Origin: Pseudomonas fluorescens
Lineage (GTDB): Bacteria; Pseudomonadota; Gammaproteobacteria; Pseudomonadales; Pseudomonadaceae
Length of the DNA stretch: 64,000 bases
Assembly: GCF_000730425.1 (NCBI RefSeq)
Contig: NZ_CP008896.1
Coordinates: 1,798,001-1,862,000 of the forward strand
Reading direction: 5' to 3'
Made by a program: the position numbers and the translations under genes
Shown: positions 18,198-28,247 of the stretch, one piece after another
Layout of the letters: each line of letters begins with the position of its first letter
How positions within the stretch are numbered: the stretch's first letter is position 1
Notes under the pieces: generated by a model
Databases searched by the model: none
Told to the model about the DNA's origin: nothing
Seen by the model: the letters and a program-made list of their open reading frames with translations, nothing else

Positions 18198-19496
18198 ATG
18201 TCCAGCACCACGGGCAAAGGCAAGGCGATCTTTCGCGTTGTCAGCGGCAACTTCCTCGAAATGTTCGACTTCATGGTCTATGGCTTCTACGCCACCGCCA
18301 TCGCCAAGACCTTCTTCCCTGCCGACAGTGCCTTTGCGTCCCTGATGCTGTCCCTGGCGACCTTCGGTGCCGGGTTCCTGATGCGTCCGCTGGGGGCGAT
18401 TTTCCTTGGCGCCTACATCGACCGCCACGGCCGTAAAAAAGGCCTGGTGATCACCCTGGCGATGATGGCCGCCGGTACGGTACTGATCGCCTGCGTGCCC
18501 GGCTACGCCACCCTCGGGGTGGCTGCCCCGTTGATTGTCCTGTTTGGCCGCTTGCTGCAAGGCTTTTCTGCGGGTGTCGAGCTGGGCGGGGTTTCGGTGT
18601 ACCTGGCAGAAATCGCTACCCCCGGGCGCAAGGGCTTTTTCGTCAGCTGGCAGTCCGCCAGCCAACAAGCCGCCGTGGTATTCGCCGGCCTGCTGGGCGT
18701 TGGCCTGAACCACTGGCTGAGCCCCGAGGAAATGGGTGAGTGGGGGTGGCGCGTGCCGTTCCTGATCGGCTGCCTGATCGTGCCGGTGATCTTCGTGATT
18801 CGCCGCTCCCTGGAGGAAACCCCGGAATTCCAGGCGCGTAAACACCGCCCTACCCTGCAGGAAATCATCCGCTCCATAGGCCAGAATTTCGGCATCGTCC
18901 TGGCGGGCATGGCGCTGGTGGTGATGACCACCGTATCGTTCTACCTGATCACCGCTTACACACCAACCTTCGGCAAGGCCGAGCTGCACCTGTCGGACCT
19001 GGACGCGCTGCTGGTCACTGTGTGCATCGGCTTGTCGAACTTCTTCTGGCTGCCGGTGATGGGCGCTGTGTCGGACAAGATTGGCCGTAAACCCCTGCTG
19101 CTGGGGGCGACGATTCTGGCCATCCTGACGGCGTATCCGGCCCTGTCGTGGCTGGTGGCCAATCCGAGCTTCAGCCATCTGCTGATTGTTGAGCTATGGC
19201 TGTCATTCCTGTATGGCTCGTACAACGGCGCCATGGTGGTAGCCCTGACCGAGATCATGCCCGTGGAGGTCCGCACCACCGGCTTCTCCCTGGCCTACAG
19301 CCTGGCGACCGCAACCTTTGGTGGCTTTACCCCGGCTGCCTGCACCTACCTGATTCATGTGCTGGACAACAAGGCCGCACCGGGGATCTGGCTCAGCGGG
19401 GCGGCGGTGCTGGGGTTGATTGCGACCCTGGTGCTGTTCAAGGGTAACCGGCATGAATTGCGTACTGCCCAGGCCTCGGTGGTAAGCGGCGCCTGA
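18198..19496 (+). CDS. MFS (metabolite:H+ symporter family) citrate/tricarballylate-type transporter
   Basis: A 432-residue protein with about twelve transmembrane helices. [19 protein letters not shown] near the N-terminus and [17 protein letters not shown] between TM2 and TM3 are typical of the MHS family, and the sequence resembles TcuC/CitA citrate-proton symporters. [22 protein letters not shown] is the TM4 motif and [11 protein letters not shown] the repeat in the second half. The substrate (citrate, tricarballylate or a related carboxylate) cannot be fixed from sequence. No catabolic genes are adjacent. Confidence 0.85.
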   Translation: MSSTTGKGKAIFRVVSGNFLEMFDFMVYGFYATAIAKTFFPADSAFASLMLSLATFGAGFLMRPLGAIFLGAYIDRHGRKKGLVITLAMMAAGTVLIACVPGYATLGVAAPLIVLFGRLLQGFSAGVELGGVSVYLAEIATPGRKGFFVSWQSASQQAAVVFAGLLGVGLNHWLSPEEMGEWGWRVPFLIGCLIVPVIFVIRRSLEETPEFQARKHRPTLQEIIRSIGQNFGIVLAGMALVVMTTVSFYLITAYTPTFGKAELHLSDLDALLVTVCIGLSNFFWLPVMGAVSDKIGRKPLLLGATILAILTAYPALSWLVANPSFSHLLIVELWLSFLYGSYNGAMVVALTEIMPVEVRTTGFSLAYSLATATFGGFTPAACTYLIHVLDNKAAPGIWLSGAAVLGLIATLVLFKGNRHELRTAQASVVSGA

Positions 19497-19497
19497 T

Positions 19498-19531
19498 TGA
19501 TCGCTATCGCCGGCAAGCCGGCTCCTACAAT
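19498..19531. repeat. Single REP sequence after the MFS gene
   Basis: TCGCTATCGCCGGCAAGCCG followed by GCTCCTACAAT is a full-length, consensus-like copy without an obvious inverted partner nearby. Confidence 0.85.
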
Positions 19532-19581
19532 GGGAATGCGATCAGGCCGTCAAACCCAACAAAAAACAAAACACCAGGCAC

Positions 19582-19612
19582 AAAAAAGCCCCGAACCAGT
19601 CGGGGCTTTTTC
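19582..19612. terminator. Bidirectional terminator between the MFS gene and gap
   Basis: AGCCCCGA and TCGGGGCT pair around a short loop with an A-run to the left and TTTTT to the right, between two convergent genes. Confidence 0.88.
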
Positions 19613-19627
19613 ATTCAACGCTGTTGC

Positions 19628-21076
19628 TTAGCGCGGGAACGCAGGTGGGTTGACCCCAGCCATGTCTTCCATCACACGCACCACCTGGCAGCTGTAACCG
19701 AATTCGTTGTCGTACCAAACGTACAGCACAACGCGGTTGTCCTGGGTGATAGTCGCCTCTGCATCGACCACACCGGCGTGGCGCGAGCCAACGAAGTCGG
19801 TGGAGACCACTTCCTGGGAATTGACGAAGTCGATTTGCTTATGCAGATCGGAATGCAGCGCCATGTAGCGCAGGTACTCGTTCATCTCTTCACGGGTGGC
19901 GGCTTTCTCAAGGTTGAGGTTGAGAATGGCCATCGACACGTTCGGCGTTGGTACGCGGATCGCGTTACCGGTCAGCTTGCCGGCCAGCTCAGGCAGGGCC
20001 TTGGCGGCAGCGGTGGCAGCACCGGTCTCGGTGATCACCATGTTCAACGCGGCGCTACGGCCACGGCGATCGCCCTTGTGGAAGTTGTCGATCAGGTTCT
20101 GGTCGTTGGTGTACGAGTGAACGGTTTCGACGTGACCATTGATGATGCCGAACTTGTCATTCACAGCCTTGAGCACCGGCACGATGGCGTTGGTGGTGCA
20201 GGAAGCGGCAGACACGATCTTGTCGTCAGCGGTGATTTCGTTGTGGTTGATGCCGTGAACGATGTTCTTCAGCTTGCCCTTGCCAGGCGCGGTCAACACA
20301 ACGCGATCGATACCCGGGCAGGCCAGGTGCTGGCCCAGGCCATCGGCATCACGCCATACACCGGTGTTGTCCACCAGCAAGGCGTTCTGGATGCCGTACT
20401 GGGTGTAATCCACCTCGGTCGGGCTCTTCGCGTAGATCACCTGGATCAGGTTACCGTTGGCGGTGATGGTGTTGTTTTCTTCGTCGATGGTGATGGTGCC
20501 ATTGAACGAACCGTGTACCGAGTCGCGGCGCAAGAGGCTGGCACGCTTGGTCAGGTCATTCTCGGCGCCCTTGCGCACGACAATGGCTCGCAGGCGCAGG
20601 CCGTCGCCACCACCGGTTTTTTCGATGAGGATGCGCGCCAGCAGACGGCCGATACGACCGAAGCCGTACAGCACAACGTCGGTGCCTTTGCGGGCCGCGG
20701 CGTTTTGCTGGCCGATCACTTCAGCCATTTCTTCACGGACGAACTGCTCGGCAGTACGGCCATTGCCTTCGTTGCGGAATTTGTAGGCCAGCTTGCCCAG
20801 GTCCACCGAAGCTGCGCCGAGCTTGAGCTCGCTCATGGCTTTAAGCAGGGGGAATGTTTCGTGGACGGAGAGTTCGCTATCGTCGGCAGAACGATGGCGA
20901 GCAAAGCGATGAGCCTTGAGAATCGCGATGACTGATTGGTTGATCAGGCTGCGGCCATAGATCGAGCTCACCACATTGTTATTGCGGTACAGCTGACCGA
21001 TAAGCGGAATCATCGCTTCAGCGAGTGCTTCACGGTCGATCCATTCACCAAGACACTGGTCGGGCTTCTGAGTCAC
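19628..21076 (-). CDS. gap: Glyceraldehyde-3-phosphate dehydrogenase, extended Pseudomonas type
   Basis: An N-terminally extended GAPDH of 482 residues. The extension (about 1-120) begins TQKPDQCLGEWIDREALAEAM and precedes the Rossmann motif VVLYGFGRIGRLLARIL. The catalytic Cys is in SAASCTTNAIVPVLKAVND, and SYTNDQNLIDNFHKGDRRGRSA and WYDNEFGYSCQVVRVM follow. The GTG at 21076 is favoured because GGAAGG lies 5-6 bases upstream; an in-frame ATG at 21091 (MWKVPV, 487 residues) is the alternative. This type is thought to work mainly in the gluconeogenic direction. It is divergent from mfd, as in PA3001-PA3002. Confidence 0.93.
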   Translation of the reverse strand: MTQKPDQCLGEWIDREALAEAMIPLIGQLYRNNNVVSSIYGRSLINQSVIAILKAHRFARHRSADDSELSVHETFPLLKAMSELKLGAASVDLGKLAYKFRNEGNGRTAEQFVREEMAEVIGQQNAAARKGTDVVLYGFGRIGRLLARILIEKTGGGDGLRLRAIVVRKGAENDLTKRASLLRRDSVHGSFNGTITIDEENNTITANGNLIQVIYAKSPTEVDYTQYGIQNALLVDNTGVWRDADGLGQHLACPGIDRVVLTAPGKGKLKNIVHGINHNEITADDKIVSAASCTTNAIVPVLKAVNDKFGIINGHVETVHSYTNDQNLIDNFHKGDRRGRSAALNMVITETGAATAAAKALPELAGKLTGNAIRVPTPNVSMAILNLNLEKAATREEMNEYLRYMALHSDLHKQIDFVNSQEVVSTDFVGSRHAGVVDAEATITQDNRVVLYVWYDNEFGYSCQVVRVMEDMAGVNPPAFPR

Positions 21077-21429
21077 GGGAACCTTCCACATGTAGGGGCA
21101 GAAAAAAGGGGCTACATTATGCCGCCCGACCGCCCCCGGAGCAATGCGCGCGCCACAACAAAAGCCCTTGCAAATAATTTTCGCCGCGCTACAGCCCAGT
21201 AAATACGCGGCTTCCAGCGCACCCCTCGGAGAAAGCCTCAGGCGACTTATCCGTAACCCTCCGAAACATCCGTACATTTTGGCACTACATATCGAGTCAA
21301 AACCGCGCATTGTTTGTCTTAGCCACTACATTTCCTACAAACCGTAATAGGCACAGTCAGCAACTGACAGGCGGCACTCCGGGCCGTTACAATTACCGAC
21401 TTTGTCGCAACGCTGGAGCTCAACCTTCC
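21077..21429. other. Divergent intergenic region between gap and mfd
   Basis: About 350 bases without a gene. The only signal I can support is a minus-strand promoter for gap (next entry). The mfd side is AT-richer (21255-21350), but I find no well-spaced -35/-10 pair and no palindromic operator there. An in-frame extension of mfd to 21310 is judged non-coding. Confidence 0.6.
21116..21144 (-). promoter_or_regulatory. Predicted sigma-70 promoter of gap
   Basis: On the minus strand TTGCTC (21144-21139) and CATAAT (21121-21116) are separated by 17 bases, about 40 bases upstream of the gap start. This is a visual match only. Confidence 0.4.
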
Positions 21430-24400
21430 GTGCCCGTCCTGCGTCTACCGCTACTCCCTGCCGAGGCAGGTAAACAGCACTGGGGCAATCTGCCCGGTGC
21501 CGCCCTGAGCCTGGCCATTGCCGAGGCTGCCAGTGCAGCCAAGCGCTTTACCCTGCTGCTGACCGCCGACAGCCAAAGTGCTGAACGGCTGGAGCAGGAG
21601 CTGAGCTTCTTCGCCCCCGACTTGCCGGTGCTGCACTTCCCGGACTGGGAAACCCTGCCCTACGACTTGTTCTCGCCGCACCAGGACATCATCTCCCAGC
21701 GTATCGCCAGCCTGTACCGACTGCCGGAACTGGCCCATGGCGTGCTGGTGGTGCCGATCACCACAGCCCTGCACCGCCTGGCGCCGACCAAGTTCCTGCT
21801 GGGCAGCAGCCTGGTGCTGGATATCGGCCAGAAACTCGACGTGGAGCAAATGCGCACCCGCCTTGAGGCCAGCGGCTACCGCTGCGTCGATACGGTGTAT
21901 GAGCATGGTGAGTTCGCGGTGCGTGGCGCGCTGATCGACTTGTTCCCGATGGGCAGCAAACTGCCCTACCGCATCGACCTGTTCGATGACGAAATCGAGA
22001 CCCTGCGCACCTTCGACCCGGAAAGCCAGCGCTCCATCGACAAGGTGCAGTCGATCAAGCTGCTGCCGGCCAGGGAATTCCCCCTGCAAAAAGACGCGGT
22101 CACACGTTTCAAGGCGCGTTTTCGCGAACGCTTTGACGTGGACTTCCGCCGCTGCCCGATCTTCCAGGACTTGAGCAGCGGAATTACCCCCGCCGGTATC
22201 GAGTACTACCTGCCGCTGTTCTTCGATGAAACCTCGACCCTGTTCGATTACCTGCCCCAGGACACCCAGGTGTTCTCGTTGCCGGGCATCGAGCAGGCGG
22301 CGGAAAACTTCTGGAACGACGTGCGCAACCGTTATGAAGAGCGTCGCGTCGATCCATCCCGGCCTTTATTGCCGCCTGCCGAGCTGTTCCTGCCGGTAGA
22401 AGACTGCTTCGCCCGCCTCAAGAGCTGGCCGCGCGTGGTTGCCAGCCAACAGGATGTGGAAGCCGGCGCCGGTCGCGAGCGCTTCCCGGCCCAAGCCCTG
22501 CCGAACCTGGCCATCGAAGCCAAGGCCACCCAGCCACTGCAGGCGCTGTCCGATTTCCTCGGCGACTTCCCAGGCCGTGTGCTGTTCACCGCCGAGTCGG
22601 CCGGGCGCCGCGAAGTACTGCTGGAGTTGCTGGAGCGCCTGAAGCTGCGGCCAAAAACCGTCGACAGCTGGCCAGACTTCGTGGCCGGCAAGGATCGCCT
22701 GGCGATCACCATTGCACCGCTCAACGAAGGCCTGCAACTGGATGAGCCGGCCCTGGCGCTGATTGCCGAGAGCCCGCTGTTCGGCCAACGCGTCATGCAG
22801 CGCCGGCGCCGTGAAAAACGCGCCGACGCCAACAACGACGCGGTGATCAAGAACCTCACCGAACTGCGCGAAGGCGCGCCGGTGGTGCATATCGACCACG
22901 GTGTCGGACGCTACCTGGGCCTGCAGACCCTGGAGATCGACAACCAGGCCGCCGAATTCCTCACCATGGAATATGCCGAGGGCGCCAAACTCTACGTGCC
23001 GGTCGCCAACCTGCACCTGATCGCACGCTATACCGGCAGTGACGACGCCCTTGCGCCACTGCACCGCCTGGGCTCCGAGACCTGGCAGAAAGCCAAGCGC
23101 AAGGCCGCCGAACAAGTGCGCGATGTCGCGGCCGAACTGTTGGATATCTATGCCCGCCGTGCGGCCCGTGAAGGTTATGCGTTCGCCGACCCGAAGGCTG
23201 ACTACGCCACGTTCAGCGCCGGCTTCGCCTTCGAGGAAACCCCGGACCAGCAAACCACTATCGATGCCGTGCGCGCCGATATGCTCGCGCCCAAACCCAT
23301 GGACCGCCTGGTCTGCGGTGATGTGGGCTTCGGCAAGACCGAAGTGGCAATGCGCGCCGCGTTTATCGCGGTGCATGGCGGCCGTCAGGTGGCAATCCTG
23401 GTACCAACCACCCTGCTCGCCCAGCAACACTACAACAGCTTTCGCGACCGCTTCGCCGATTGGCCAGTGACCGTGGAGGTGATGAGCCGCTTCAAGTCCG
23501 CCAAGGAGGTCAATGCCGCCGTGGCCGACCTGGCCGAAGGCAAGATCGATATCGTCATCGGCACCCACAAGCTCTTGTCGGACGACGTGAAGATCAAGAA
23601 CCTGGGCCTGGTGATCATCGATGAAGAGCACCGCTTTGGTGTGCGCCAGAAAGAGCAGCTCAAGGCCCTGCGCAGCGAGGTCGATATCCTGACCCTGACC
23701 GCCACGCCGATTCCGCGCACGCTGAACATGGCCGTGTCGGGCATGCGTGACCTGTCGATCATCGCCACGCCGCCGGCGCGGCGCTTGTCGGTGCGCACCT
23801 TCGTCATGGAGCAGAACAAAAGCACCATCAAGGAAGCCCTGCTGCGCGAATTACTGCGCGGCGGCCAGGTCTACTACCTGCACAACGATGTGAAAACCAT
23901 CGAGAAATGTGCCGCCGACCTCGCCGAACTGGTGCCGGAAGCGCGGATCGGCATCGGTCACGGGCAGATGCGCGAGCGCGAACTCGAACAGGTGATGAGC
24001 GACTTCTACCACAAGCGCTTCAACGTGCTGATCGCCTCGACCATCATCGAGACCGGCATCGACGTGCCGAGCGCCAACACCATCATCATCGAGCGGGCCG
24101 ACAAGTTCGGCCTGGCGCAGTTGCACCAATTGCGTGGCCGGGTCGGCCGCAGCCACCACCAGGCCTATGCCTACCTGCTGACACCTTCGCGCCAGCAAAT
24201 CACCGGCGACGCCGAAAAACGCCTGGAAGCCATCGCCAACACCCAGGACCTGGGCGCCGGTTTTGTATTGGCCACCAACGACCTGGAAATCCGTGGCGCC
24301 GGCGAACTGCTGGGCGACGGGCAGAGCGGGCAGATCCAGGCCGTGGGCTTTACCCTCTATATGGAGATGCTGGAGCGGGCGGTGAAGGCCATCCGCAAAG

Positions 24401-24879
24401 GCGAGCAGCCCAACCTCGACCAGCCCCTGGGCGGCGGCCCGGAAATCAACCTGCGCTTGCCGGCGCTGATTCCCGAGGACTACCTGCCGGATGTGCATGC
24501 ACGGCTGATCCTGTACAAGCGCATCGCCTCGGCCACTGACGAGGAAGGTCTCAAGGACCTGCAAGTGGAGATGATCGATCGCTTCGGCCTATTGCCGGAA
24601 CCGACCAAGAACCTGGTGCGCCTGACCCTGCTCAAGTTGCAGGCCGAGCAACTGGGAATCAAGAAGGTCGACGCCGGGCCTCAAGGCGGGCGTATCGAAT
24701 TCGCAGCGCAAACGCCGGTGGACCCGCTGGTGCTGATCAAGTTGATCCAGGGCCAGCCCAATCGCTACAAGTTCGAAGGCGCCACCCTGTTCAAGTTCAT
24801 GGTGCCGATGGAACGTGCGGAAGAGCGCTTTAATACATTGGAGGCGCTGTTTGAGCGCCTCATCCCGAAACCTGCTTGA
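21430..24879 (+). CDS. mfd: Transcription-repair coupling factor Mfd
   Basis: A translocase of 1149 residues, close to E. coli Mfd (1148), that removes stalled RNA polymerase and recruits UvrA. The order is a UvrB-homology module (residues 1-350), a linker, the CarD-like RNA polymerase interaction domain around 480-560 (GAPVVHIDHGVGRYLGL), then helicase motifs: MDRLVCGDVGFGKTEVAMRA (Walker A), IDEEHRFG (DEEH box), TLTATPIPRTLNMA, LIASTIIETGIDVP and QLRGRVGRS, and a C-terminal TRCF domain. The GTG at 21430 (MPVLRLPLLP) is chosen by family alignment; the open frame extends 40 codons further upstream without support. Confidence 0.96.
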   Translation: MPVLRLPLLPAEAGKQHWGNLPGAALSLAIAEAASAAKRFTLLLTADSQSAERLEQELSFFAPDLPVLHFPDWETLPYDLFSPHQDIISQRIASLYRLPELAHGVLVVPITTALHRLAPTKFLLGSSLVLDIGQKLDVEQMRTRLEASGYRCVDTVYEHGEFAVRGALIDLFPMGSKLPYRIDLFDDEIETLRTFDPESQRSIDKVQSIKLLPAREFPLQKDAVTRFKARFRERFDVDFRRCPIFQDLSSGITPAGIEYYLPLFFDETSTLFDYLPQDTQVFSLPGIEQAAENFWNDVRNRYEERRVDPSRPLLPPAELFLPVEDCFARLKSWPRVVASQQDVEAGAGRERFPAQALPNLAIEAKATQPLQALSDFLGDFPGRVLFTAESAGRREVLLELLERLKLRPKTVDSWPDFVAGKDRLAITIAPLNEGLQLDEPALALIAESPLFGQRVMQRRRREKRADANNDAVIKNLTELREGAPVVHIDHGVGRYLGLQTLEIDNQAAEFLTMEYAEGAKLYVPVANLHLIARYTGSDDALAPLHRLGSETWQKAKRKAAEQVRDVAAELLDIYARRAAREGYAFADPKADYATFSAGFAFEETPDQQTTIDAVRADMLAPKPMDRLVCGDVGFGKTEVAMRAAFIAVHGGRQVAILVPTTLLAQQHYNSFRDRFADWPVTVEVMSRFKSAKEVNAAVADLAEGKIDIVIGTHKLLSDDVKIKNLGLVIIDEEHRFGVRQKEQLKALRSEVDILTLTATPIPRTLNMAVSGMRDLSIIATPPARRLSVRTFVMEQNKSTIKEALLRELLRGGQVYYLHNDVKTIEKCAADLAELVPEARIGIGHGQMRERELEQVMSDFYHKRFNVLIASTIIETGIDVPSANTIIIERADKFGLAQLHQLRGRVGRSHHQAYAYLLTPSRQQITGDAEKRLEAIANTQDLGAGFVLATNDLEIRGAGELLGDGQSGQIQAVGFTLYMEMLERAVKAIRKGEQPNLDQPLGGGPEINLRLPALIPEDYLPDVHARLILYKRIASATDEEGLKDLQVEMIDRFGLLPEPTKNLVRLTLLKLQAEQLGIKKVDAGPQGGRIEFAAQTPVDPLVLIKLIQGQPNRYKFEGATLFKFMVPMERAEERFNTLEALFERLIPKPA

Positions 24880-24889
24880 AGGACGCCCC

Positions 24890-25456
24890 ATGCGCCTGCT
24901 TCGTATCCTGAGCCTGATGTTGGTGGTAGCCGCACCTTCGGCGTTTGCCGACAGCCTCTACCAGGTGGAAATGATCCTGATCCGCCAAAATGCTGAGCCG
25001 GTGATCAACAGCCGCGCTGCCCCGGAAAACTGGGATACCGGAGCGGCGCGCCTGGGCGACAAACTGAGCCCGCCGCGCCTCTCCAACATTGTCGATAAGC
25101 TGCGCGCCGACTCCACCTACACGGTACTGTTACATAAGGCATGGGAGCAGAACCTTGGCAAACAACCGGTCAAAGTCGCGATCACCGACGGCCAGGAGCA
25201 GTTCGGCCAATTTCCTATTGAGGGCGTTCTGAGCCTGCAACTGGGGCGTTTTACTGACATCGATGCGCATTTCTGGATCAACCAGTTCGACGCCAACGGC
25301 AGTGTGATCGCCAGTGAACACCTGAGCCAGACCGAGGTGCGCACCAAGAACAACCAACTCAACTACCTGGACGGCGGCCACCTGGCCCTGCTGATCAAGA
25401 TCACCTCCCTCACCGCCAAGCCACCGAGCGCCCCGCCGCCCGGACTGGCGGACTGA
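24890..25456 (+). CDS. CsiV-family periplasmic protein
   Basis: A 188-residue protein with a signal peptide (1-20, cleavage after AFA). LYQVEMILIRQ follows directly; this start of the mature chain, together with the later QFPIEGVLSLQLGRFTDIDAHFW pattern and a Pro-rich C-terminus, fits the CsiV family of peptidoglycan-binding proteins. It follows mfd by 10 bases (RBS GAAGGACG) and precedes the SNF2 gene by 9, so the three probably share a transcript. V. cholerae CsiV helps LpoA activate PBP1A; this role is not shown for Pseudomonas. It corresponds to PA3003. Confidence 0.8.
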   Translation: MRLLRILSLMLVVAAPSAFADSLYQVEMILIRQNAEPVINSRAAPENWDTGAARLGDKLSPPRLSNIVDKLRADSTYTVLLHKAWEQNLGKQPVKVAITDGQEQFGQFPIEGVLSLQLGRFTDIDAHFWINQFDANGSVIASEHLSQTEVRTKNNQLNYLDGGHLALLIKITSLTAKPPSAPPPGLAD

Positions 25457-25465
25457 TCCAGCACC

Positions 25466-28159
25466 ATGTCCCTGCCGTCCCCGCTGACCAAACCCCTGGC
25501 CCCCTCCTGGGCCAACCGCTTCAAGGAACAAAGCCTGGAGCGTGGCCGGCGCTACGCCCTGGAAAACCGCGTGCGAATTGTCGAGTCCGGCGACAGCACC
25601 ATCATTGCCAGTTGCGAAGGTTCGGGCGGCAACGTTTACCGACAGACCATCTCCCTGCGCGAGTCGGCCAAGGGAACTTTGATCCTGGTGGACAGCCGCT
25701 GCACCTGCCCGGTGCACACCAATTGCAAACACATTGCCGCAGTGCTGCTGCAGGTCCAGGAAACCCTGGCCTTTCCGGCAGCGGTCAAGGATGCCGAACT
25801 GCTGGAAAAACTCCAGGCCGTGCTCGATAACCGCGTGGTGCTGCCGCAAGTGGTGCTCGAAGATGTGCAACCGATTCCCCGGCTTTGGCTGGCCAGCATC
25901 GAGTTCAGCGCCTTTGAACCACGCAACGGCAAAATGCAGCGTTACATCCAGCACCGGGCAGCACTGTCATTCAATTACCAGGGCAACTATGTCAGCGGCC
26001 AGAAAAACGCCGATATCATTGTGCGCCAGGAAACCCAGAGCCTGCGGATCAAGCGTCACCCCGAGGCCGAGCACAGGTTTCGCGAACAACTGCGCCTGCT
26101 TGGCTTCAAGATCGCCACGCGCCAGAGCAAGGCCCTGCCGGAAAGCGCCGGCGAATTGTTTGAGATGGTCAATGACAGCGCCTGGTTGAACTTCACCCTC
26201 AACGCCTCGCCCAGCCTGCGTACCGAAGGCTGGGAGTTGCAGATCGACGAGGATTTCGGCTTCGACCTGAGCCCCGTCGACGACTGGTACGCCAGCGTCG
26301 ATGAAGGACCGGAGCGTGACTGGTTCGACCTGGAGCTGGGAATTATCGTCAATGGCGAGCGGCTCAGCCTGCTGCCGATCCTGCTGAACCTGATGCGCTC
26401 CCACACCGAAATCCTCAACCCGGAAAAGCTCGCACGCCGGCGCGACGACGAACTGATCCTGGTGAACATTCCCGGCCTGCCCAATGGCGGCCACGGCCCG
26501 CTGCAAGTGGCGCTGCCTTATGGCCGGCTCAAGCCGGTGCTGGCGACCCTCGGTGAGTTCTACCTGCAAGAGCCCGGCACCACGGCCTTGCGTCTGGCCA
26601 AGGCCGATGCCATTCGCCTCAATCCGCTGCAAGACCTGCCGCTGCAATGGGAAGGCGGCGAGCAGATCCGCAACTTTGCCCAGCGCCTGCGCGACATCAA
26701 GGACTTCACCTGTGCAGCGCCCGAAGGCCTGAACGCGACCTTGCGCCCCTATCAGCTCGAAGGCCTGAGCTGGATGCAGTCCTTGCGCCAATTGGAAGTG
26801 GGCGGGATTCTCGCGGACGACATGGGCCTGGGCAAAACCCTGCAGACCCTGGCGCATATTCTCAGCGAGAAGCTCGCGGGGCGCCTGGACCGGCCCTGCA
26901 TGGTGATAATGCCTACCAGCCTGATCCCCAACTGGCTCGACGAAGCGGCGCACTTTACCCCACAGCTCAAGGTCCTGGCGCTGTACGGCGCCGCGCGCAA
27001 AAAACACTTCGCCCAGCTACAGGATTACGACCTGCTGCTGACCACCTACGCTTTGCTGCCCAAGGACATCGAGCAGTTGGCCGCGCAGCCCCTGCATGTG
27101 CTGATCCTCGACGAAGCCCAGTACATCAAGAATCCCACCAGCAAAGCCGCCCAGGCCGCCCGCGAGCTGAACGCACGCCAGCGCCTGTGCCTGAGCGGCA
27201 CGCCCCTGGAAAACCACCTGGGCGAGCTGTGGTCACTGTTCCACTTCCTGCTGCCGGGCTGGCTGGGCGATGTGAAAAGCTTCAACCGCGATTACCGCGT
27301 GCCCATCGAAAAACGCGGCAGCGACGTGCGATTGCAGCACCTCAACGGTCGGATCAAACCCTTTCTCCTGCGCCGCACCAAGGAACAGGTGGCCACTGAG
27401 TTGCCCCCCAAAACCGAGATCATCCACTGGGTCGATCTCAATGAAGCCCAGCGCGATGTATATGAAACCATGCGCCTGGCCATGGACAAGAAGGTCCGCG
27501 ACGAGATCACCCGCAAGGGCGTGGCCCGCAGCCAGATCATCATTCTTGAGGCGCTGCTCAAGCTGCGTCAGGTCTGCTGTGACCTGCGCCTGGTCAACGA
27601 CGCCACCCCACCCGCACGCGGCAGCAGCTCCGGCAAGCTCGACAGCCTGATGGAGATGCTCGACGAACTGTTTGCCGAAGGGCGCAGGATCCTACTGTTC
27701 TCGCAGTTCACCTCGATGCTCAGCCTGATTGAGAACGAGCTGAAAAAACGCGGGGTCGCCTACGCCTTGCTGACCGGCCAGACCCGCGACCGCCGCACGC
27801 CGGTGAGGGATTTCCAGAGCGGCAAGCTGCAGATCTTCCTGATCAGCCTCAAGGCCGGCGGTGTCGGGCTTAACCTGACCGAAGCCGATACCGTGATCCA
27901 CTATGACCCCTGGTGGAACCCGGCCACGGAAAACCAGGCGACTGACCGTGCGTATCGCATCGGCCAGGAGAAGCCGGTATTCGTCTACAAGATGATTGCG
28001 CGGGGCACTGTGGAAGAGAAGATCCAGGCGTTGCAGCAGGAGAAGTCAGACCTGGCGGCGGGCGTCCTGGATGGCCGGACGACCGGCGACTGGAAGTTGG
28101 GCAACGAGGATATCGAGGCGCTGTTTGCGCCGTTGCCCAATAAGCAAGATAAGCGCTGA
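25466..28159 (+). CDS. SNF2-family helicase with SWIM zinc finger
   Basis: A putative ATP-dependent DNA translocase of 897 residues. A SWIM finger (C79, C81, C87, H89 in CTCPVHTNCKH) opens the protein. A middle region of unassigned fold (about 120-400) follows, then the SNF2 core: ADDMGLGKTLQTLAH (Walker A, about 450), LILDEAQYIKN (DEAQ box, about 547), LSGTPLENHLGELWSLFHFL, LLFSQFTSML, SLKAGGVGLNLTEADTVIHY and DRAYRIGQEKPVFVYKMI. It is related to RapA/HepA-like remodelers but lacks RapA's RNA-polymerase domains. Its substrate is unknown. In PAO1, as remembered, a nucleoside phosphorylase (PA3004) occupies this place. Confidence 0.9.
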   Translation: MSLPSPLTKPLAPSWANRFKEQSLERGRRYALENRVRIVESGDSTIIASCEGSGGNVYRQTISLRESAKGTLILVDSRCTCPVHTNCKHIAAVLLQVQETLAFPAAVKDAELLEKLQAVLDNRVVLPQVVLEDVQPIPRLWLASIEFSAFEPRNGKMQRYIQHRAALSFNYQGNYVSGQKNADIIVRQETQSLRIKRHPEAEHRFREQLRLLGFKIATRQSKALPESAGELFEMVNDSAWLNFTLNASPSLRTEGWELQIDEDFGFDLSPVDDWYASVDEGPERDWFDLELGIIVNGERLSLLPILLNLMRSHTEILNPEKLARRRDDELILVNIPGLPNGGHGPLQVALPYGRLKPVLATLGEFYLQEPGTTALRLAKADAIRLNPLQDLPLQWEGGEQIRNFAQRLRDIKDFTCAAPEGLNATLRPYQLEGLSWMQSLRQLEVGGILADDMGLGKTLQTLAHILSEKLAGRLDRPCMVIMPTSLIPNWLDEAAHFTPQLKVLALYGAARKKHFAQLQDYDLLLTTYALLPKDIEQLAAQPLHVLILDEAQYIKNPTSKAAQAARELNARQRLCLSGTPLENHLGELWSLFHFLLPGWLGDVKSFNRDYRVPIEKRGSDVRLQHLNGRIKPFLLRRTKEQVATELPPKTEIIHWVDLNEAQRDVYETMRLAMDKKVRDEITRKGVARSQIIILEALLKLRQVCCDLRLVNDATPPARGSSSGKLDSLMEMLDELFAEGRRILLFSQFTSMLSLIENELKKRGVAYALLTGQTRDRRTPVRDFQSGKLQIFLISLKAGGVGLNLTEADTVIHYDPWWNPATENQATDRAYRIGQEKPVFVYKMIARGTVEEKIQALQQEKSDLAAGVLDGRTTGDWKLGNEDIEALFAPLPNKQDKR

Positions 28160-28167
28160 CTGTTCTA

Positions 28168-28236
28168 TTGCTATCGCAGGCAAGCCACACATTTTGATCG
28201 GTGAATAATGTGGGAGCTGGCTTGCCTGCGATGGGC
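28168..28236. repeat. Inverted REP pair
   Basis: Left copy TTGCTATCGCAGGCAAGCC with a truncated arm, right copy GTGGGAGCTGGCTTGCCTGC then GATGG. It lies between the convergent SNF2 and nagZ genes. Confidence 0.85.
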
Positions 28237-28247
28237 GCACCTCAATC

